From assembly GCA_017452165.1 (NCBI GenBank), contig JAFTMY010000017.1, forward strand, positions 1 through 34,177: 34,177 nt of DNA. Reading direction: 5' to 3'. Each line of letters starts with the position of its first letter. Within the stretch, counting starts at the first letter, position 1. The translations under genes and the position numbers were made by a program. The stretch is from Clostridia bacterium. Lineage in GTDB: Bacteria; Bacillota; Clostridia; Christensenellales; UBA1242. The notes under the pieces were generated by a model. It saw only the letters and a list, made by a program, of their open reading frames with translations. It had not been told where the DNA came from and did not search any database. Below, in pieces: positions 22,766-31,908 of this stretch.

Positions 22766-24925
22766 ATGAAAAGATTTTTAAAAGATAATATTTTAATTTT
22801 TACTTATTTTGCTATGGCTTGTTTAATCGAACTAATTGGAGTATTTGTTACAAGTGGAAAGTTCTATATAAAAAGTCCATGGGTGTTTTTGCTTGTTCAA
22901 CTTATTTTTGTTTGTGTTTTATTTTGTATAAATACTAATAAAGTTAGGCATATTGTAGCATCTTGTTTCTTAGCAGTATTTATGATTGTCAATATTGTTT
23001 TCGTTGTTTTATTTGAAATGACAGAAACAATGTTTGATTATGGAATGCTTAATTTAAAAAATGATGCAATGGCAATACTTGAGAGTATTCCTATAAATTT
23101 TGTATTTTTCACCTGTTCTGGGCTTATGATTGCACTTTTTATAGTTTTTGGTTCAAGATATGCAAGACACAATAACTCAAAATTTACGTATAAATTTTTA
23201 AAAATTATTGCTCCTATTTGTTTTGCTATACTTATCGCTTTAAATTCAACTGTTTTATATTTTAGCAATGTTAATAATAAAAAAGATATTTATGAAAAAC
23301 TGTATAAATCAAATGACGCAAGTTATGCTCAAAAGGGAATTACGGCGAATTTTTTAAGTGAAATGTTTAAGGGGACATTTTTATCAGGAGTAAAACTTGG
23401 AGATGAAAATGAACTTGAAAACTATATTTATAGTGAAGTTTATAATTCAAATTTTAGCACTAATAAAACGAAACTAAATTTAGTTACTATGCTTGTTGAG
23501 TCTTTTGAGTGGACATCATTTATTCAAGATTTTAATTTATTTGTTAATGGTTATAAACTTATTAATCCAAGCACCAATGAGCCTTATCAAGAAAAAGAGG
23601 CAAATGAAATTTTATCTTTGCTTTATCCAAATATTTATGATTACTATAAATCATCAATCGCACTTACTAACTTTTATAGTCGTGAAAAAACAGATATTGC
23701 TGAGAACCTTTCAATTATAGGTTCATATCCAACAGATGCTTATATTAATTATGACTTTCCTGAAAATACAATTTCTTCATCACTTGCAAATGTTATGAAA
23801 AATTTATATGGCAATGACTTTGCTTGTAATGCTTTTCATAATGGAACAGTAACTTTTTATAATAGAAGTGTTGAAATGCTTTCGGTTGGTTTTGATAAGT
23901 TTTATGGTGACAAGGATATGTATGAAATGGGAATGCCAAATCACTTTGAAAATGGTGAGAGAAATCTTGATAGTGATATGATAAAGACTTGTGCAGACTT
24001 AATGTTTCCAACTGATAAAAATTTTTATACGCATATAACAACAATTACAATGCATGGACAATATACTTATCGTGAAAACTTGAAAGAGCAAGGTTACTAC
24101 GATGAAATGGCAAAATATGGTATAAAAGCAAAAGATGAAAATGAAAATGATTCTTTTGGTTATAATAATTTCTTCTATTATTGTGCTTGTGTGAAAGAGT
24201 TTGATACAGCACTTGGCGAAACAATGAAGCAATTAGATGATAGGGGATTAAAAGATAACACTGTAATATTATTATTTGGTGACCATAACACTTATTATTC
24301 AAGTTTATCAAATTATGTAAAAGATATAAGTGATACTGATGCTAATAATTATACTAATCTTTTTAGAGTTCCTTGTATGATATATTATCCGAAAATGACA
24401 GAAATTTTTGATTATGTTGAAAAAAATAAAAGTGAAAAACTTGGAACAAGATATGTCATAAATGAATATAAAAATAGTAAAAATGAAAATGTAAAAAATT
24501 TGCAAGTGAAAAAATTTACTTGCACAGCAGATATAGTTCCAACTCTTATGGATTTACTTGGCATTAACTACTTTGAAAATTTATATTTTGGGCATTCAAT
24601 TTTTGATGATAGAGAAAGTGTTCTTTATTCAAGAGCATACAATATGTTTATAACAGATAGTTTATATTTTTCTAGTTTAAATAATATAAAATATGTTAGA
24701 GAAAAATATGAAGAAAAAGACCCTGCTAATAGGTATGCAGATCTTACAAATTATAAAAAATCATTACATTTAGAATTAGTAGAAAAAGAAGCAAAAGTCT
24801 TGCTTAAAAAATTAGATGCTTGTAATAGAATTTTTTATAATGATTATTTTTCAAGAATAAATCTTAATATTTCAAATAAAACAAACTATCAATTATTTGT
24901 TGAAAAATTAAATAATATTAATTAA
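22766..24925 (+). CDS. LtaS-like membrane sulfatase (phosphoglycerol transferase family)
   Basis: 719 residues. Five hydrophobic segments in the first 180 residues anchor an extracellular sulfatase-fold domain (about 230-650). Seen: LVTMLVESFEW (metal Glu), NFYSREKTDIAENLSIIGSYP with the likely nucleophile Thr, ITMHGQYTYRE, and ILLFGDHN with the metal Asp-His pair. Family members transfer glycerol phosphate from phosphatidylglycerol onto a polymer or lipid at the outer membrane face. Whether this one makes lipoteichoic acid or modifies another glycan is not decided. Second gene of a two-gene operon, ended by a strong terminator. Confidence 0.87.
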   Translation: MKRFLKDNILIFTYFAMACLIELIGVFVTSGKFYIKSPWVFLLVQLIFVCVLFCINTNKVRHIVASCFLAVFMIVNIVFVVLFEMTETMFDYGMLNLKNDAMAILESIPINFVFFTCSGLMIALFIVFGSRYARHNNSKFTYKFLKIIAPICFAILIALNSTVLYFSNVNNKKDIYEKLYKSNDASYAQKGITANFLSEMFKGTFLSGVKLGDENELENYIYSEVYNSNFSTNKTKLNLVTMLVESFEWTSFIQDFNLFVNGYKLINPSTNEPYQEKEANEILSLLYPNIYDYYKSSIALTNFYSREKTDIAENLSIIGSYPTDAYINYDFPENTISSSLANVMKNLYGNDFACNAFHNGTVTFYNRSVEMLSVGFDKFYGDKDMYEMGMPNHFENGERNLDSDMIKTCADLMFPTDKNFYTHITTITMHGQYTYRENLKEQGYYDEMAKYGIKAKDENENDSFGYNNFFYYCACVKEFDTALGETMKQLDDRGLKDNTVILLFGDHNTYYSSLSNYVKDISDTDANNYTNLFRVPCMIYYPKMTEIFDYVEKNKSEKLGTRYVINEYKNSKNENVKNLQVKKFTCTADIVPTLMDLLGINYFENLYFGHSIFDDRESVLYSRAYNMFITDSLYFSSLNNIKYVREKYEEKDPANRYADLTNYKKSLHLELVEKEAKVLLKKLDACNRIFYNDYFSRINLNISNKTNYQLFVEKLNNIN

Positions 24926-24931
24926 ATTAAT

Positions 24932-24969
24932 AAAAACGCCGTGTTTTCAGTATAAAACACGGCGTTTTT
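24932..24969. terminator. Bidirectional terminator
   Basis: A 16-bp stem built on ACGCCGTG/CACGGCGT with loop CAGTAT, A5 at left and T6 at right, between convergent genes. Confidence 0.93.
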
Positions 24970-24987
24970 TGCGTTTTTTGCAATTTT

Positions 24988-25878
24988 TTATTTAATAAAT
25001 ATTTCAATATGATTTTTTATTACTTCAAAATTAAATGAACCTTCAAGTCCTTTTTCACCATCAATATTTACAGGTGTGTTTTCTTCAAGTTCAATTCTAC
25101 ATTTATTAATAGGGATAACTACACAGTTTTTAACTTTTTCAATACTTGTTGCGCCAAATAAAAATAATTTAAAAATAGTAAAAAGTGATTTAAGCGAAAC
25201 TGATTTTTTATTTTTTTCAACAAACACAACTAAGCAAACATTGTCATTATTAAAGTTTGAATTATTGATTTTAAATCCACTGACATATCTTCCGTTTGCA
25301 AAAATTCCAAGAATTATATCTGTCTTAATTTCAAGTTTATCAGAGATGATATGAAATGGAAATTTTTTAGTTGTTCCAAGTTCTTTAATTCCTGAAAAGA
25401 CATAGGCAAGTTTTCCAAAAGCATTTTTCTTTTTTTGTTCGGTTGTGTAACTTGATGCAGTGAATAGTCCAAAAGCACAAACATATAAACCATATTTTTC
25501 ATTTACTTTAAAAATGTTGCATTGTCTTGTATTTCCCTTAATAATAATTTTAAGAGCCTTTTTCACATTTTTAGGAATTTTAAGAGAACTTGCAACATCG
25601 TTTGTAGTTCCTGCGGGAATGTATCCAATTCTTGGTCTATTCTCCATAGGTGAAATTCCATTAATAACTTCATTTAGTGTTCCATCTCCACCTGCAACAA
25701 TTATTGAATCATAAATGCCACAAGCCTCTCTTGCAAATTTTTCTGCATCGCCAATTTTTTCAGTTGGTCTTACATCAACAATTTCGTAGCAAGTTAGAAG
25801 TTGCTTTATTATATAATCTTTCTTTTGATTATGTTGTTTATTTCCACTTTTAGGGTTAAAAATATAAATGCATTTCAT
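24988..25878 (-). CDS. Diacylglycerol/lipid kinase (YegS/DgkB type)
   Basis: 296 residues with the lipid-kinase catalytic domain: IFNPKSGN near the N-terminus, the glycine-rich IIVAGGDGTLNEVINGI, GYIPAGTTNDVA, and the C-terminal PVNIDGEKG. It phosphorylates diacylglycerol or a related lipid with ATP at the membrane surface. It sits next to an LtaS-like enzyme whose reaction releases diacylglycerol, so recycling of that product is a sensible link, although the two genes are convergent. Confidence 0.92.
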   Translation of the reverse strand: MKCIYIFNPKSGNKQHNQKKDYIIKQLLTCYEIVDVRPTEKIGDAEKFAREACGIYDSIIVAGGDGTLNEVINGISPMENRPRIGYIPAGTTNDVASSLKIPKNVKKALKIIIKGNTRQCNIFKVNEKYGLYVCAFGLFTASSYTTEQKKKNAFGKLAYVFSGIKELGTTKKFPFHIISDKLEIKTDIILGIFANGRYVSGFKINNSNFNNDNVCLVVFVEKNKKSVSLKSLFTIFKLFLFGATSIEKVKNCVVIPINKCRIELEENTPVNIDGEKGLEGSFNFEVIKNHIEIFIK

Positions 25879-25968
25879 AATTTTATTTTAACACTTAAAT
25901 ATTTGATTGTAAAGTGATAGATAAAATTTATTGTTATAAAAAAATGTAAAAAATTTTATAAATTACTA

Positions 25969-25997
25969 TTGAAATATAAAAAAAATTATTATATACT
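25969..25997 (+). promoter_or_regulatory. Promoter for the gene at 26023
   Basis: TTGAAA (25969-25974), 17-base spacer, TATACT (25992-25997). Confidence 0.65.
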
Positions 25998-26022
25998 TAG
26001 TGTATTAAGGAGATATAATTTT

Positions 26023-26370
26023 ATGTCAAAATATAATTCTTGTAAAAAATTAGTAACACTTGCAGAAATGTATGGTAATGATATGCGTCTTCATGGTATG
26101 AGTATGTATTGGAATAATCCTACAACTTATGAAGATACAACAACTGAACTTACTGAGTGTGATTTGTTTAAAAAAATTGGTATGTATGATAGAAGTATTT
26201 TGCTTACATATGGTCAACAAATGAAACAATATGGTATGGGTTGCTATGCTCAAAATGGTGCTTGTGCAGCACTTTATGATAGATATGTGAATAATGGTGG
26301 AGTTCCAAATCCTTTTGTAGGCAAGGAAGTTGAAAAAGGTGTAGAAGTAGAACCTGAAAGAGAAATGTAA
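26023..26370 (+). CDS. Small Met/Tyr/Cys-rich protein, unknown function
   Basis: 115 residues from the ATG at 26023, with TAAGGAGAT 11 bases upstream; an upstream in-frame ATG (25969) lies in the promoter itself and is rejected. Not recognised. The middle is rich in Met, Tyr and Gly (YGNDMRLHGMSMYW; YGQQMKQYGMGCYAQNGACAALYDRY), with four Cys; the tail is acidic (EVEKGVEVEPERE). Good promoter, ribosome site and terminator suggest strong expression as a single gene. Confidence 0.65.
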   Translation: MSKYNSCKKLVTLAEMYGNDMRLHGMSMYWNNPTTYEDTTTELTECDLFKKIGMYDRSILLTYGQQMKQYGMGCYAQNGACAALYDRYVNNGGVPNPFVGKEVEKGVEVEPEREM

Positions 26371-26397
26371 TTAGAATTTCGAAATTTTAATCTAAGA

Positions 26398-26430
26398 AAA
26401 AACTACGAAGATTTCTTCGTAGTTTTTTTT
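26398..26430. terminator. Bidirectional terminator
   Basis: ACTACGAA/TTCGTAGT with A-run left and T8 right, between convergent genes. Confidence 0.9.
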
Positions 26431-26463
26431 GTGTAAATTTTTATTAATTTGTGTAAAATTTTA

Positions 26464-27720
26464 TTAAATTGAAAAACCATTTTCTTCAAATGTTGTATCA
26501 TTTTGTTTTTTAGAATCTTGTTTTTCTGCTGATTTTTGTGTTGGATTAATTCCTATATTATAAAGTTCTTTAGCAAGATTAGAAAATTGCTTATTTTCAT
26601 AAATTAAATTTATAATTTCTTGGCTAGAAATTTTAAGTTTGTTTTTATCTAAATATGATTTAATATCTTTTAATAAATAGAAAGAAATATCTTTAATATC
26701 TTTGCTTTTTAAAATAGTTCCTTCTGTTATATTTTTTTCTCTTTCAGCAGACTTTTTTATGAATTGTCTAACTGCGTAAGAATTCTCAATTAAATAATGT
26801 AAGTCACTAAGAGTTCTCATAGCAGGAACTGCTGGGTCAATAAGTTCAGATTTTATTGCATTGAAGTTTTCTATTCTTTTATTTGATTCGTTAATAGAGT
26901 TTTTATAAGACTTTTCAGCATTTAAAACAACATTTTCAAATTCCTTTTTTTGTTTTCTTCCTAGTGGTTTTATTAGTTTACCAAAAAATGTTGGCTCAAA
27001 ACTTTCAAAATCCTTTTTATATCTTTCAATAATTTTTTTGTAATCTTCAATTCTATATTTTTCTTCTGTAATTTTTGGAGAGATAAAGTCTTTATCTACT
27101 AAAACTTTATCATCAATTACCATATAATCAAAATCACAGTAGTTTGATTTGTAACATTCCATTTGGTGAAGAAGTGAATGTTCTGCTTTGGGAAGGTTTA
27201 ATGTTTTTACTAAATTTTCAAGATATTCTTTCTTTTCAAGATATGATTTTACATCAGTGCTACTATTTATTTTGTTGTGTTCATCTATATATGTTTCTAT
27301 AATGCCCTTAATGGTAGCAGTGATATCTGTTTTATCCTTGTCTCCGTCAATATAGATTTTATCTTCATAAACGTTTAATTTTGCCTTAGGTCTGCTTTCA
27401 TATTCAAGTTCTTCTTCATAGCCTTTAAGTTTATTTTTTTCAGTTCTAAGTTTGTTTTCAAGGGAACTTTTTTGGCTTTTTAAAGAACTAATCTCAAGTC
27501 TATAAGAAGATTCTTTTGCTGAATTAGAAATAAAATTGTATGTTCCAATAGGCCTTATTGAACTAATAGCCATTTGTGTAAAACCAATATGCTTCATTGT
27601 TATAGAATGACTCACATTGCTTTCTGCTTCACGAATATCTCTGCTAATTTTTGAAATTTCAGATTCTAAATCAGAAATAACTTTTTTTTGATTTTGTATT
27701 TTCTTTTCAATTTCAGTCAT
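26464..27720 (-). CDS. Coiled-coil protein, unknown function
   Basis: 418 residues from the ATG at 27720 (GGAGG five bases upstream; a TTG four codons earlier overlaps that site). Residues 1-45 and about 75-115 are heptad-like coiled coils (IEKKIQNQKKVISDLESEI; SLENKLRTEKNKLKGYEEEL). They flank a short hydrophobic stretch around residues 46-66 (MKHIGFTQMAISSIRPIGTY). A mixed, charged domain follows (120-300), then a helical C-terminus. No Walker or enzyme motif. Cytosolic or membrane-associated scaffold is all that can be said. Confidence 0.6.
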   Translation of the reverse strand: MTEIEKKIQNQKKVISDLESEISKISRDIREAESNVSHSITMKHIGFTQMAISSIRPIGTYNFISNSAKESSYRLEISSLKSQKSSLENKLRTEKNKLKGYEEELEYESRPKAKLNVYEDKIYIDGDKDKTDITATIKGIIETYIDEHNKINSSTDVKSYLEKKEYLENLVKTLNLPKAEHSLLHQMECYKSNYCDFDYMVIDDKVLVDKDFISPKITEEKYRIEDYKKIIERYKKDFESFEPTFFGKLIKPLGRKQKKEFENVVLNAEKSYKNSINESNKRIENFNAIKSELIDPAVPAMRTLSDLHYLIENSYAVRQFIKKSAEREKNITEGTILKSKDIKDISFYLLKDIKSYLDKNKLKISSQEIINLIYENKQFSNLAKELYNIGINPTQKSAEKQDSKKQNDTTFEENGFSI

Positions 27721-27827
27721 AAAAGCCTCCAAAATTTAACTTACAAATTAAGTATAACATTTTAACAAAATTATTTCAATATCTATAATTAAATATTTCA
27801 TAAAAAGAAAAAATGTTTTTAGGGTTA

Positions 27828-27856
27828 TTGACCTTTATTTTTGTTTAATGTATAAT
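27828..27856 (+). promoter_or_regulatory. Promoter of the Nudix gene
   Basis: TTGACC (27828-27833), 17-base spacer, consensus TATAAT (27851-27856), giving a leader of about 45 bases. Confidence 0.75.
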
Positions 27857-27907
27857 GTATCTAGTTCTAAAAATATATAATAATAGTTAAATATAAAAGG
27901 TAAAATT

Positions 27908-28534
27908 ATGAAATTAAAAAATGTAAAAAAACTTACTAATGAAAGATTTTTAAATATGTTCGACCTTGAGTATGAACATAATGGTGATATAATTCACTGG
28001 ACTCTTGCGTCAAGAAATAGTGCTGAAGACCTTGTGAGTGTTACAGGAAAAGAAAAAATTGATACGGTTTGTATAATTCCAAAGGTTGTTAAAAATGGAA
28101 AAGATTGTGTAATTTTAACAAAAGAATTTAGACAACCTATTAATGATTATGTATACTCATTTCCAGCAGGAATAGTAGAAAAGGGTGAAGATGTTTTTGA
28201 ATGCTGTGCAAGGGAACTTAAGGAAGAAATTGGTGCTGATGAAATTTCTCAGGTAACTAAACTTACAGATATTTGCTATAATAGTGAAGGTATGACTGAT
28301 GAAAGTGTAATGATGTTTGAAGTTGTAATTTCTAAACTTGGCAAACAAAATTTGCAAGACCACGAAGATATTAAAGTGTTTATTATTCCTGTTGAAGACC
28401 TTGAAAAGTTTACAAAAGGTAAAAAACTTAGCACAAAAGCAGGTATTTATTGTCCAATGATAACTAGAGAGTATGAACTAAAAAAACAAATAGAGTCGCT
28501 TAAAAATCCTACTGAAATGGGTAGTGGAGAGTAG
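27908..28534 (+). CDS. Nudix hydrolase, ADP-ribose pyrophosphatase-like
   Basis: 208 residues with a complete Nudix box, G(IVEKG)E followed by seven residues and RELKEEIGA (about residues 88-110). The preceding KEFRQPINDYVYSFPAGIVE is typical of the ADP-ribose/NDP-sugar pyrophosphatase branch. The substrate is probably ADP-ribose or a nucleotide sugar. The start has AAAGGT upstream. It stands alone between promoter and terminator. Confidence 0.9.
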   Translation: MKLKNVKKLTNERFLNMFDLEYEHNGDIIHWTLASRNSAEDLVSVTGKEKIDTVCIIPKVVKNGKDCVILTKEFRQPINDYVYSFPAGIVEKGEDVFECCARELKEEIGADEISQVTKLTDICYNSEGMTDESVMMFEVVISKLGKQNLQDHEDIKVFIIPVEDLEKFTKGKKLSTKAGIYCPMITREYELKKQIESLKNPTEMGSGE

Positions 28535-28571
28535 TTTTTATTTTTTTAGAAAATAAAATTGAAATAATTAT

Positions 28572-28604
28572 AAAAAAGGAATAGCCAATTGCTATTCCTT
28601 TTTT
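28572..28604. terminator. Bidirectional terminator
   Basis: AAAAGGAATAGC/GCTATTCCTTTT with loop CAATT; ends the Nudix gene (plus) and the pot operon (minus). Confidence 0.92.
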
Positions 28605-28646
28605 TATTTAAAAATATTAAAACTTTATAATTATGAAATAATTATT

Positions 28647-30296
28647 TTATTCTTTTTTGTTTAAACTTGAAACTTTAATACTCATTGCTCTTTTTTGTGA
28701 AATAAAGTAAACAAGATAAATTACAGCAATTGCTAAGCCTAAGACTAAAATAACTATTGCAAAGATAGGGAGTGCTGAAACACCAACTGATCTAGCATAG
28801 TTCCACATTGTGACAATGTCGTTGTTTTTATCGCCAAAGTCTCTCATCATACCAAGGTCATTTATGCTTCTATTATAATCATTTTCACTGTCATCAATCT
28901 TTTCAAAAGGGTAACGCCAGTTAGAATCGTCCATTTCTCCAAAACTATTAAAGAAGTAATCTTCAAATTCTTCCCAACTTTCAAAGTCGTATTCGCCTTC
29001 AAAACTATCTAAAACTTCTTGATCTAAATATTCAGGAGCATTTACAATGTATCCTTCAGCAAGTATTGCACGTGCCTCTTCACTCTCAAGAACCACTTGA
29101 TTATCAACTGCTGAAGTGTATCCAATTTCAAGAGTATTTGCCGCTGAAACTTCTGCTGTGTTTAAGAAGTTTATAAAGAGTTTTACTGCTGTTTCATGCT
29201 TAGGATTATAAGTTTTTGGAACAACCCAGCCATCGAACCAGATATTTCCGTAGGTGTGAGGAACATAGTATCCAAGTTCGTAGTCGCCTTCGCCATCATT
29301 AAGGTCATCATTCCAACTTTCTTCTACGGCATATAGAGCGTCTCCACTCCAAGCAAGGTCAACCATAGCATTACCGATTAAAAGGTCATCTTTTCCAAAG
29401 TCAACTTCGTAGCCAAAAAGTTCATTTTTTTGTTCAACTAATGCTTCTTTTGCAAGTTCAATAATATTATCATCAACGGTGTTGATGAGTTCACTTGCTG
29501 TAAGGTCAGTATATTGTCTGCCGTCTTCCATTGTAAGGTTATCAAGTTTTCCTGTTTCCATTAAATAAAATAGTGTTGCTGCATAACTGTCACGGATACT
29601 GTCTTTCATAAGAATTGAGCCACTAAGTTCTTCTGATAAAGGAATTATATTTCCTTCTTTATCACGCTTACCACTGTCGTTAAAAAGTATACCCCAGTTA
29701 GCAGTGTTCATTATTTCTTTATCGAAAATTCCAAGTCTTTTAAATTCTTCTTTATTGTATAAAATTCCAAGTGTTCCATACATATAAGGAACCATATAGT
29801 CAAGCATATTTGCACTATACGAAGTTCCATTTTCTTTAGTGCAAGTAATATTACCAAAACCTGCGTCAATTTTTTCAATAATGTTGTTGTCAAGATTTTG
29901 ACTGTAATGTTCATAGCCAACTAACTTACTTGTGTCTAAATATTTAGAAACATCTTCTGAAAAGTAGTTAAGTGGAACTAAATAGTCCATTTCCATTAAT
30001 TTTTGAATAGCGTATTCACTAGGGCATATAACGTCAACTTTACTGTCGCCCTTAGTGATTTTTGTTATCATTGTTTCGTTTGTGTCAAATGTTGTATAGG
30101 TAATTTTAATATTTTTACCTGTAACTTCTTTATAATATTCTTTGAAGTCATCTTCAAAGTCGTAAATATAATCAGCCCAGTTATAAATTACAATTTCGTC
30201 TGCCTTTGCTGTATTTTCTGTTGAGCAAGCAGAGAGTGAAAGGGTAATGCTAAATAGCATAAATACAAACATTATACTTGCAAAAATTCTTTTCAT
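28647..30296 (-). CDS. potD: Spermidine/putrescine-binding lipoprotein, extended, with C-terminal membrane helix
   Basis: 549 residues. Signal peptide with lipobox LSACS (Cys about residue 24), then EIVIYNWADYI, the usual PotD opening, and a periplasmic-binding fold with WDGWVVPK-like ligand-site aromatics (IWFDGWVVPKT). Common PotD proteins are about 350 residues; this has extra internal segments and a C-terminal hydrophobic helix (about 513-537) followed by a basic tail. It is thus probably anchored at both ends. Last gene of the operon; its ATG overlaps the potC stop (TAATG). Confidence 0.9.
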   Translation of the reverse strand: MKRIFASIMFVFMLFSITLSLSACSTENTAKADEIVIYNWADYIYDFEDDFKEYYKEVTGKNIKITYTTFDTNETMITKITKGDSKVDVICPSEYAIQKLMEMDYLVPLNYFSEDVSKYLDTSKLVGYEHYSQNLDNNIIEKIDAGFGNITCTKENGTSYSANMLDYMVPYMYGTLGILYNKEEFKRLGIFDKEIMNTANWGILFNDSGKRDKEGNIIPLSEELSGSILMKDSIRDSYAATLFYLMETGKLDNLTMEDGRQYTDLTASELINTVDDNIIELAKEALVEQKNELFGYEVDFGKDDLLIGNAMVDLAWSGDALYAVEESWNDDLNDGEGDYELGYYVPHTYGNIWFDGWVVPKTYNPKHETAVKLFINFLNTAEVSAANTLEIGYTSAVDNQVVLESEEARAILAEGYIVNAPEYLDQEVLDSFEGEYDFESWEEFEDYFFNSFGEMDDSNWRYPFEKIDDSENDYNRSINDLGMMRDFGDKNNDIVTMWNYARSVGVSALPIFAIVILVLGLAIAVIYLVYFISQKRAMSIKVSSLNKKE

Positions 30297-31111
30297 TAAC
30301 TGCCCTCCTTTTTACTATTTTTCTTTATGTTAGAAACTAAAAGGAAAGTAAGCATTAATACAAAGAAAATACTAAATACTGCAAGCCAGAAAGGCTCTAA
30401 AGATTTAACTCTTGCGTCTTCATAGATGTAGGTTGAAAGAGTTTCAATACCTGTGTCACCTTTGTTGAATTGAGTGATAATAAAGTCATCAAGGGAAAGA
30501 GTGAATGCCATTGCAAAACCTGAGATAATTCCTGGCATAATGTAAGGGATTACAACTTTAAAGAGTGCTTTAAATGGGTTTGCTCCAAGGTCAAGAGCGG
30601 CTTCATACATATTAGGGTCCATCTTTTGAAGTTTAGGGAGTATTGAAAGAATTACATAAGGTGTGCAGAACGCAACGTGGCTAATTATAAGTCTTGCCAT
30701 ACCTTGTGGAATTGCAAAACTAAATGCTGCAAAAAACACCATAAGAGATACTGCCATAACAATTTCACTATTTATCATAGGGAGTTGATTAACTGTAAGA
30801 GTTGCTTTTCTCCAATGCTTGTTTAGTGAATAAATACCAATTGTTGAGAAAGTTCCAAGAATTGTAGCAATAATACTTGATGATATTGCTAAAATTAAAG
30901 TGTTTTTAATAGCAGAAAGTAAGTTTTCTGTTTGAGCGCCACTTGTAAAAATTGAAATGTAACTATCAAAGTTAAAACCATCTCTAAAAGTAAAGTCGCT
31001 TCTACCTGAAAAACTAAATATAATAACTGCAACGATAGGGAGGTAAAGGAGCATTAAAACTAAGAGAAGATAACCTTCTGCAAAAAATCTTTTAAGTTTT
31101 GATTCTTTCAT
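30296..31111 (-). CDS. potC: Spermidine/putrescine ABC transporter permease PotC
   Basis: 271 residues with six transmembrane segments and the EAA cytoplasmic loop (YEAALDLGANPFKALFKVVIPYIMPGI) that docks to PotA. The residues LDDFIITQF are typical of PotC. It overlaps potB by four bases (ATGA) and potD by one, so the genes are translationally coupled. Confidence 0.95.
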   Translation of the reverse strand: MKESKLKRFFAEGYLLLVLMLLYLPIVAVIIFSFSGRSDFTFRDGFNFDSYISIFTSGAQTENLLSAIKNTLILAISSSIIATILGTFSTIGIYSLNKHWRKATLTVNQLPMINSEIVMAVSLMVFFAAFSFAIPQGMARLIISHVAFCTPYVILSILPKLQKMDPNMYEAALDLGANPFKALFKVVIPYIMPGIISGFAMAFTLSLDDFIITQFNKGDTGIETLSTYIYEDARVKSLEPFWLAVFSIFFVLMLTFLLVSNIKKNSKKEGS

Positions 31112-31908
31112 AGTGAACTTTTAACCTCCTCTTCTTTATTTGTTAAGTTTACGAATACGTTTGCAATAATAACTAAAACGAGCATAACAAGGCTCATAAC
31201 ACTTCCTACACCAAAACTATTTACGGTTTTAGAGAAGTGCATATTGATTGCATCGCCAAATAAGTAAATTTTACTGCTTGATAAGATTTCAGATATAGCA
31301 AATGTTGAAATTGCTGGGATAAAGGTCATTGTGATACCACTGATAATTCCAGGAACTGAAAGTGGTATTAAAACCTTTAAAAAAGTTATAAATTTGTTTG
31401 CACCAAGGTCGCTTGCTGCTTCAAAGTAAGATTTATCTATTGCAGCAATTGTTGTATGGAGTGGAAGTATCATATAAGGAAGGTAGTTATAAACCATACC
31501 AAAGAGAACAGTTCCCATACCAAGGTTGATGTCTAGTGCTAAAAATATTGCCTTTGTAGATAAAGTTCTAATAAGGAAATTTACCCACATTGGAAGAATG
31601 AATAATAAAACTAATACTTTGTTTGATGCGTGGTATTTTACAAGTAGTAGTGCGACAGGGTAGCCAATAACAAGACAAATTAATGTTGTGATAATACCAA
31701 TGAGTAGTGAGTTGCCAAGAACAGTCATACCACCACCAGCATCTGAGAAAAATTCAATAAAATTATTAAATGTTAAAGTTCCTTTATCTGATAAAAATGC
31801 GTTAATTAAGATAATAACAAGTGGAGTTACAACAAAAAGTAGCAAAAATATCATATAAGGATAAGCAAATGTTTTACGAGAAAAACGAAATTTAAGCTTC
31901 CCCTTCAT
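31108..31908 (-). CDS. potB: Spermidine/putrescine ABC transporter permease PotB
   Basis: 266 residues, six transmembrane segments, EAA loop FEAASDLGANKFITFLKVLIPLSVPGI. It overlaps potA by 17 bases and potC by four. It carries the only TGA used as a terminal stop among the intact genes of the window. Confidence 0.95.
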   Translation of the reverse strand: MKGKLKFRFSRKTFAYPYMIFLLLFVVTPLVIILINAFLSDKGTLTFNNFIEFFSDAGGGMTVLGNSLLIGIITTLICLVIGYPVALLLVKYHASNKVLVLLFILPMWVNFLIRTLSTKAIFLALDINLGMGTVLFGMVYNYLPYMILPLHTTIAAIDKSYFEAASDLGANKFITFLKVLIPLSVPGIISGITMTFIPAISTFAISEILSSSKIYLFGDAINMHFSKTVNSFGVGSVMSLVMLVLVIIANVFVNLTNKEEEVKSSL

